Both the position numbers and the translations under genes were made by a program. The notes under the pieces are model-generated. The model was not told the DNA's origin. It did not search any database and saw only the letters and a program-made list of their open reading frames with translations. Shown piece by piece: positions 24,573-28,658 of a stretch of DNA of 28,658 nt (position 1 is the first letter of the stretch; each line of letters opens with the position of its first letter). Origin of the DNA: Candidatus Poseidoniaceae archaeon (GTDB lineage: Archaea > Thermoplasmatota > Poseidoniia > Poseidoniales > Poseidoniaceae); assembly GCA_022451835.1 (NCBI GenBank), contig JAKUNX010000008.1:1-28658 (forward strand). Reading direction: 5' to 3'.

Positions 24573-24902
24573 TTAGTTTGCAACTCTCATTGATAGTTCA
24601 ATACTAACAGTGTCTGGAATCTCGATTCTGGTTACTTGTCTGAGTGCAGACTCATCCTTACCGGAATTAATGTCCATCTCTAACAAACGCTTGTGAACTC
24701 GTAGTTCCCAGTGATCGTATGTCTCACTACCTTCACCATCTGGTGCTTTTCTAACAGGTACAACCAATCTTCTAGTTGGTAGCGGAATTGGGCCTCTAAG
24801 GGAAATTCCACCAGCGTCACAGATTGTCTTTATTTGGCTAGCAACCCTATCGATATCTTGGTGATTTTCACCAGTCAATTTGATGATTGTTACCGCAGCC
24901 AA
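24573..24902 (-). CDS. rps10: 30S ribosomal protein S10, TTG start
   Basis: A 109-residue S10 with SLRGPIPLPTRRLVVPVRKA, DHWELRVHKRLLEM and the C-terminal VTRIEIPDTVSIELSM, all characteristic. S10 lies in the 30S head. It starts with TTG at 24902-24900, supported by a full GGAGG (24914-24910) seven bases before, and no ATG is better placed. It follows EF-1alpha by 38 bases on the same strand, the conserved archaeal tuf-rps10 pair, and is probably cotranscribed with it. The stop lies 2 bases from the stop of the convergent Gins51-like gene. Confidence 0.95.
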   Translation of the reverse strand: MAAVTIIKLTGENHQDIDRVASQIKTICDAGGISLRGPIPLPTRRLVVPVRKAPDGEGSETYDHWELRVHKRLLEMDINSGKDESALRQVTRIEIPDTVSIELSMRVAN

Positions 24903-24909
24903 ATTTAAT

Positions 24910-24914
24910 CCTCC
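24910..24914 (-). promoter_or_regulatory. Strong SD fixing the TTG start of S10
   Basis: GGAGG on the minus strand, followed by ATTAAAT and TTG. Perfect complementarity to the usual archaeal 16S 3' end (CCUCC) with seven-base spacing supports the non-ATG start. Confidence 0.7.
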
Positions 24915-24940
24915 AACCCGTCAAACCTCAAATCTTAGAT

Positions 24941-26236
24941 CTATTTCTTTTCGATCTTCAAACAGACACCAGCAGCTACTGTCTTACCCATGTCACGGAT
25001 AGCGAAACGGGACAGTTCTGGGAATGTGTCCATCTGCTCGATAGCAAGAGGCTTGGTTGGTTGGAAACGGATTAAACAAGCGTCACCAGTCTTCAAGAAT
25101 GATGGGTTTGCTTCCTTTCCGGACTTGTTGGTCTTCTCTAGAAGTTCCATGAACTTGACAGCAACTTGTGCAGTGTGTGCGTGGAATACTGGAGTGTATC
25201 CTACGGAAACAGCCTTTGGAATGTCCATCAATTGGATTTGGCCAACGAAGTGCTCATCGTGTCTAACATATGTTGGTTCACTGTCAGAATAACCTGCAAC
25301 GTCACCACGGCGGATGTCATCAGCAGCTAGTCCACGAACGTTGAAACCAACGTTGTCACCAGGCTCAGCCTTTGGTACCATTGTGTGGTGCATTTCAATT
25401 GACTTAACTTCAGCAGACTTTTGTGATGGGTTGAAAACAACTGTCTTACCAACGTTTAGAGTACCTGTTTCAATCTTACCGACTGGCACAGTACCGATAC
25501 CGGAAATCTTGTACACATCTTGGATAGGTAGTCTTAGAGGCTTGTCGACTGGCTTGTCTGGCATTGCAGCAGCGTCGATTGCTTCGAAAAGTGTTGGTCC
25601 ATTGTACCATGGTGTGTTGTCACTCTTGTGGAATACGTTGTCACCCTTCAAAGATGATGCAGGGATCATTGGTATCTTATCAAGTTGAGAACCGAATCCT
25701 GCCATCTTTAGTAGATTGGAAACTTCTGTGCAAGCAGCCTTGTACTTGTCTTCTGACCAGTCAACACCGGAAATGTCCATCTTGTTTACGTGGACAATAA
25801 GTTCCTTGACACCAAGTACCTTTGCTAGGAAAGCGTGTTCCTTGGTTTGTGCGTTAACACCATCGTTAGCAGCACATAGAAGAACTGCAGTGTCAGCTTG
25901 TGAAGCACCAGTAATCATGTTCTTTACGAAGTCACGGTGACCTGGAGCGTCAATAATTGTCCAGTAGTACTTTGGTGTGAAGAATTCTTTGTGAGCAACG
26001 TCGATGGTAATTCCACGCTCTCTCTCTTCCTTCAATCCGTCCATAACGTATGCTAGACCAAAACCAGCCTTACCGGCTTCTGCTGCTAACTTTTCGTTCT
26101 TTTCAATTACGTGTTCTTCGATGTGGCCTGAGTCCAGAAGTAGACGTCCTACGGTTGTCGACTTTCCGTGATCTACGTGACCTACGAATACAATATTACG
26201 GTGTGGCTTACTCTTGTCTTCCCATTGAGCTGGCAT
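24941..26236 (-). CDS. tuf: Translation elongation factor EF-1 alpha
   Basis: A 431-residue GTPase that delivers aminoacyl-tRNA to the ribosome. The motifs are GHVDHGKSTTVGRLL (P-loop), ERERGITID (switch 1), DAPGHRDFVKNMITGASQAD (G3, with Ala where archaea usually have Cys), VNKMD (G4) and ASSLKGDN (G5). Domains II and III follow with the usual GTVPVGKIETG and GDNVGFNVRG. The length is normal. A good SD, AAGGAG, precedes ATG by eight bases, and codons such as the repeated AAG and AAC suggest high expression. Next on the same strand is S10; pyruvate kinase lies upstream. Confidence 0.97.
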   Translation of the reverse strand: MPAQWEDKSKPHRNIVFVGHVDHGKSTTVGRLLLDSGHIEEHVIEKNEKLAAEAGKAGFGLAYVMDGLKEERERGITIDVAHKEFFTPKYYWTIIDAPGHRDFVKNMITGASQADTAVLLCAANDGVNAQTKEHAFLAKVLGVKELIVHVNKMDISGVDWSEDKYKAACTEVSNLLKMAGFGSQLDKIPMIPASSLKGDNVFHKSDNTPWYNGPTLFEAIDAAAMPDKPVDKPLRLPIQDVYKISGIGTVPVGKIETGTLNVGKTVVFNPSQKSAEVKSIEMHHTMVPKAEPGDNVGFNVRGLAADDIRRGDVAGYSDSEPTYVRHDEHFVGQIQLMDIPKAVSVGYTPVFHAHTAQVAVKFMELLEKTNKSGKEANPSFLKTGDACLIRFQPTKPLAIEQMDTFPELSRFAIRDMGKTVAAGVCLKIEKK

Positions 26237-26293
26237 ATTAATAACTCCTTATCGAGCCTTCCGACAAACAACCCCTATTTGAAAGCGACGCAT

Positions 26294-26301
26294 GATAAAT
26301 T
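26294..26301 (-). promoter_or_regulatory. TATA-like box for EF-1alpha
   Basis: The minus strand reads AATTTATC, about 60 bases before ATG 26236. Initiation about 25 bases later would leave a leader of roughly 30 bases containing AAGGAG. The box lies just after a T6 run that would end pyruvate kinase transcripts. Pattern only. Confidence 0.35.
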
Positions 26302-26315
26302 ATCAATTTACCAGC

Positions 26316-26321
26316 AAAAAA
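26316..26321 (-). terminator. T6 run after pyruvate kinase
   Basis: Six T on the minus strand, 33 bases after the pyruvate kinase stop, in the gap before EF-1alpha. T-runs are the main intrinsic termination signal for archaeal RNA polymerase. No stem-loop is needed or clearly seen. Confidence 0.35.
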
Positions 26322-26353
26322 CCCAATACTGTACGCCATATCGAGGATTGATT

Positions 26354-27805
26354 TCATTCTGTGCCGACTATTTCGCCGGCTTTGGAAACTTTGTACAATC
26401 TCGCAGTACTGGTTAGGCCACTTATCGCTTTTGGAGAACCTGAAATTGCAACAATCTTCTGTCCTGGCTTGACATCTCCTGATTCTACTTGAAGGGAAAG
26501 TGCATTCTGCATTGTCTTAGAACCTCGATCATATTCTTCTACCAAGATACTATCTATGCCGGGTAAAATTTGCACTTTCCTTGCCGTCTCTATGCTATTT
26601 GTTACCGCAGTAACTGGAATCCCTGGGCGATACGATGAGACCAAGCGCGGCGCATTACCTCTTTCTGTCGCTACTAAAATTCTAGCAGCATTAGCCATCT
26701 TTGCTAATTCAACACCGGCATGAGCAACCGCTCTAGTTGACTTGTAGCGAGATACTGATTCAGGTGTAAGATTACTTGATTCTAAGCCTTGTTCGGTAGA
26801 TTCGGCTATTTTGGCCATTGTTTGAACTGATTTTACTGGATATTTACCTGAGGCTGTTTCGCCCGATAACATTACTCCGGTCGCTCCTTGTCTTATGGCG
26901 GTTGAAATATCACTAACTTCAGCACGAGTTGGGCGAGGATTGACTGTCATAGTTTCAAGCATTTGTGTAGCAACAATAACTGGCATTCCTCGCTCAAGTG
27001 CGCTATCGATGATTTTTTGTTGCGCAATAGGTACTTCTTCCAGCGGAATTTCTACTCCCAAATCACCTCTTGCGACCATAACAGCATCGGTAGAATCGAG
27101 TATTTCGTCTAAGTGATCTAATGCCATGGGATGTTCAATTTTTGCCACTATCCATGTGGCAAGACCTCGTTGTTTGATTTCATCCTTGGCTGGTTGCAAA
27201 TCTTTAGCCGTTCTTACATAAGAGACTGCAATAACATCTGCGCCAGAATCTAAAGCATGCTTTAGGGCAAGTTCATCCTTAGGGCCGATAGCAGGTAAAT
27301 CAACCATAGTTCCTGGAACGTTGATACCTTTCCTAGAACTAATTGGTCCTCCATCTTGAATTCTGCAAGTTACCACTCCGCCGGGTTTTCCAGTTGTTGA
27401 AAGAACTTTCAAACGGATTAGACCATCCGACAATAAAACTGGGTCACCTTTTTTCAATTCAGCAGATAAACCATCATATTGTACTGGTAATTTCTTGTTA
27501 CTTGCATCTTCCATATACGCAATGCCACAATGTAATTCGACTTTTTTCCTCATACCTAAGACATGTATTCCTTCAAATTCACCCAACCTTAGTTTAGGCC
27601 CTGGTAAATCTGCTAAGATACAAGTTGGACGACCTATTTGTGATTCTAACCCTCTGATTCTGTGATATAACTCGGTTTTTTGTTCTGGCTCACCATGAGA
27701 ATAATTCAATCGGCATACGTTAACCCCACTCTTAAACAGAGAATGTAAGGTCTTGTCATCACTGGATGCAGGACCGATTGTTGCGACGATACGAGTTCTT
27801 CGCAT
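26354..27805 (-). CDS. pyk: Pyruvate kinase
   Basis: A 483-residue enzyme converting phosphoenolpyruvate and ADP to pyruvate and ATP in the last step of glycolysis. It opens with RRTRIVATIGPAS and has RLNYSHG, ILADLPGPKLRLGEF, the catalytic segment AKIEHPMALDHLDEI with active-site Lys, and VMVARGDLGVEIPLEEV. Further along it has VIVATQMLETMTVNPRPTRA, then the C-terminal allosteric domain. All catalytic motifs are intact and the length is typical. GAGG precedes ATG by eight bases. Same-strand neighbours are EF-1alpha downstream and a secreted-protein gene upstream, each with a T-run between. Confidence 0.96.
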   Translation of the reverse strand: MRRTRIVATIGPASSDDKTLHSLFKSGVNVCRLNYSHGEPEQKTELYHRIRGLESQIGRPTCILADLPGPKLRLGEFEGIHVLGMRKKVELHCGIAYMEDASNKKLPVQYDGLSAELKKGDPVLLSDGLIRLKVLSTTGKPGGVVTCRIQDGGPISSRKGINVPGTMVDLPAIGPKDELALKHALDSGADVIAVSYVRTAKDLQPAKDEIKQRGLATWIVAKIEHPMALDHLDEILDSTDAVMVARGDLGVEIPLEEVPIAQQKIIDSALERGMPVIVATQMLETMTVNPRPTRAEVSDISTAIRQGATGVMLSGETASGKYPVKSVQTMAKIAESTEQGLESSNLTPESVSRYKSTRAVAHAGVELAKMANAARILVATERGNAPRLVSSYRPGIPVTAVTNSIETARKVQILPGIDSILVEEYDRGSKTMQNALSLQVESGDVKPGQKIVAISGSPKAISGLTSTARLYKVSKAGEIVGTE

Positions 27806-27839
27806 GGTTAATCCTCATGGCTACCCATGAAAGGGCTTT

Positions 27840-27847
27840 CTATAACA
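27840..27847 (-). promoter_or_regulatory. TATA-like box for pyruvate kinase
   Basis: The minus strand reads TGTTATAG, about 38 bases before ATG 27805, leaving a short leader with GAGG. It directly abuts the T6 run that follows the upstream gene. Weak consensus match. Confidence 0.3.
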
Positions 27848-27852
27848 AAAAA
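27847..27852 (-). terminator. T6 run right after the stop of the secreted-protein gene
   Basis: Six T on the minus strand immediately after the stop codon of the secreted-protein gene (27853-27855). Likely an intrinsic archaeal termination signal. Confidence 0.35.
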
Positions 27853-28658
27853 TCACTTGTAATGTAGAATAATAACAAATGATTCGATTTTTTGGTCATT
27901 TATCTTTTCATTATGGATTGCTACAACCCAATCCCCGTCACCGAATGTCGATTCGGTTTCAGTAAACATGTATGAGCTAAGCAATAATTGCAAACAATCG
28001 TTATCATCATCGCAATCATCATAATCACGATTTTCTAATGGAGTTTCGGTAGTATTTCTTGCCTCTTCATCCTCTTCATTGTAAGCATAAATGTCTAATT
28101 TATTACGACAGTTATTGCCTTCACCAGGAGTAACATCTTGACAGTCATCATCAATTTGTGGGTAAGTCAAAATCAATTCGACTTTTCTAATTGTATTGCC
28201 TTGTTCTTTGTCGTAAACAACCGGCATGTCAAATCTAATTTCTTCTGGGTCGTTGGAATTTCCACCCGAGATTTGCCAATCACCATCTGACCAATGGCCA
28301 TAAAATGAGACATAGACTTTGATTTTGTCGCCGTCCATCTTGCCTGCACTATTGACTACTGAGAGATTGATTTGATATTCTCCAGGTGCAACATCCTTCC
28401 ATTCGACTGATTCGCCGGTTAAGTCTGCATCATTCTCAGTGTTGCCATCGCCATCAGAGTCAACTTCTAAGTCAAGGTCCCAATTATACTCGCTAATGTA
28501 TTGGTCATCGCCGCCGGCGTCCGAGTCAACAGCATCGAGCATTACATCTCTAGTATCTTGTATTTCTCTATCAGAACCTGGATCTTTGTCCATCGCACAA
28601 ATCCATAGCTCGATATCTCGAGTATTGTCTATCTCTTCGTATAGACAGTCTTCTTCAT
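27853..28658 (-). CDS. Secreted acidic protein with PKD-like domain, 5' truncated by window edge
   Basis: The frame is open past the window end: codons upstream of ATG 28593 translate without a stop to base 28658, reading EEDCLYEEIDNTRDIELWIC before it. So this is the C-terminal ~268 residues, not a gene starting at 28593. YNWDLDLEVDSDGDGN followed by VEWKDVAPGEYQINLSVVNS has the pattern of a PKD domain with an acidic calcium loop. The last 130 residues are a second beta-rich domain with Cys pairs (DDDCQD, NNCRNK, DDCDDDNDC). Very acidic, no membrane anchor at the C-terminus. Probably extracellular; function not recognised. Confidence 0.75.
   Translation of the reverse strand, partial: EEDCLYEEIDNTRDIELWICAMDKDPGSDREIQDTRDVMLDAVDSDAGGDDQYISEYNWDLDLEVDSDGDGNTENDADLTGESVEWKDVAPGEYQINLSVVNSAGKMDGDKIKVYVSFYGHWSDGDWQISGGNSNDPEEIRFDMPVVYDKEQGNTIRKVELILTYPQIDDDCQDVTPGEGNNCRNKLDIYAYNEEDEEARNTTETPLENRDYDDCDDDNDCLQLLLSSYMFTETESTFGDGDWVVAIHNEKINDQKIESFVIILHYK

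Noticed and set aside
24572..24573. Terminator between Gins51-like and S10 genes
   Set aside because: Only two bases separate the stops, so no independent terminator can be placed there.

Overview
The window reads as one AT-rich, tightly packed chromosome segment of a marine euryarchaeon. Evidence for Archaea is direct. There is an L7Ae-S28e-L24e-NDK-aIF5B run, EF-1alpha followed by S10, an archaeal phosphoglycolate phosphatase, a probable Gins51 replication subunit, a tRNA-Leu with encoded CCA, and TATA-like boxes upstream of several genes. Large secreted proteins with Asp-rich calcium repeats, PKD-like and jelly-roll-like modules and a single C-terminal membrane anchor suggest the Poseidoniia (Marine Group II/III, Thermoplasmatota). 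That placement is inference. I see no insertion sequence, integrase, CRISPR array or rRNA.

Layout. 1-432 is the C-terminal part of PRPP synthetase (+). 579-3859 is a translation cluster (+): L7Ae, S28e, L24e, NDK, aIF5B. 3943-6588 (+) holds a MoxR ATPase without its usual partners, a ParA ATPase, a ribbon-helix-helix protein and a tiny PIN-like ORF. 6589-11455 (-) holds an anchored surface protein with calcium repeats and an approximately 800-residue coiled-coil protein. 11550-15197 (-) is an apparent metal operon: a CadA/ZntA-type P-type ATPase, a winged-helix regulator and a zinc-ribbon protein. 15292-16965 (+) encodes a HAD phosphatase and an 8-TM protein. 16966-17050 (-) is tRNA-Leu(CAA). 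17083-23439 (-) encodes a 2118-residue surface protein. 23542-24570 (+) is the Gins51-like gene. 24573-27805 (-) carries S10, EF-1alpha and pyruvate kinase. 27853-28658 (-) is the C-terminal part of another secreted acidic protein cut by the window edge.

How it fits together. The ribosomal and elongation-factor genes have clear Shine-Dalgarno (SD) sites (GGAGG/AGGTGA types). The metal ATPase instead has a TATA-like box about 32 nt before its ATG and no SD, suggesting a leaderless or near-leaderless mRNA. Convergent genes meet with 0-2 nt between stop codons. Most striking are: a perfect inverted repeat that would bury the SD of the giant surface-protein gene; a four-cysteine insertion in aIF5B; an L24e that has lost three of four zinc ligands; a Gins51-like protein with a long acidic linker; and the ParA/RHH/mini-PIN gene set. 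No single confirmed novel system stands out; the ParA-RHH-PIN set and the SD hairpin are the best candidates.
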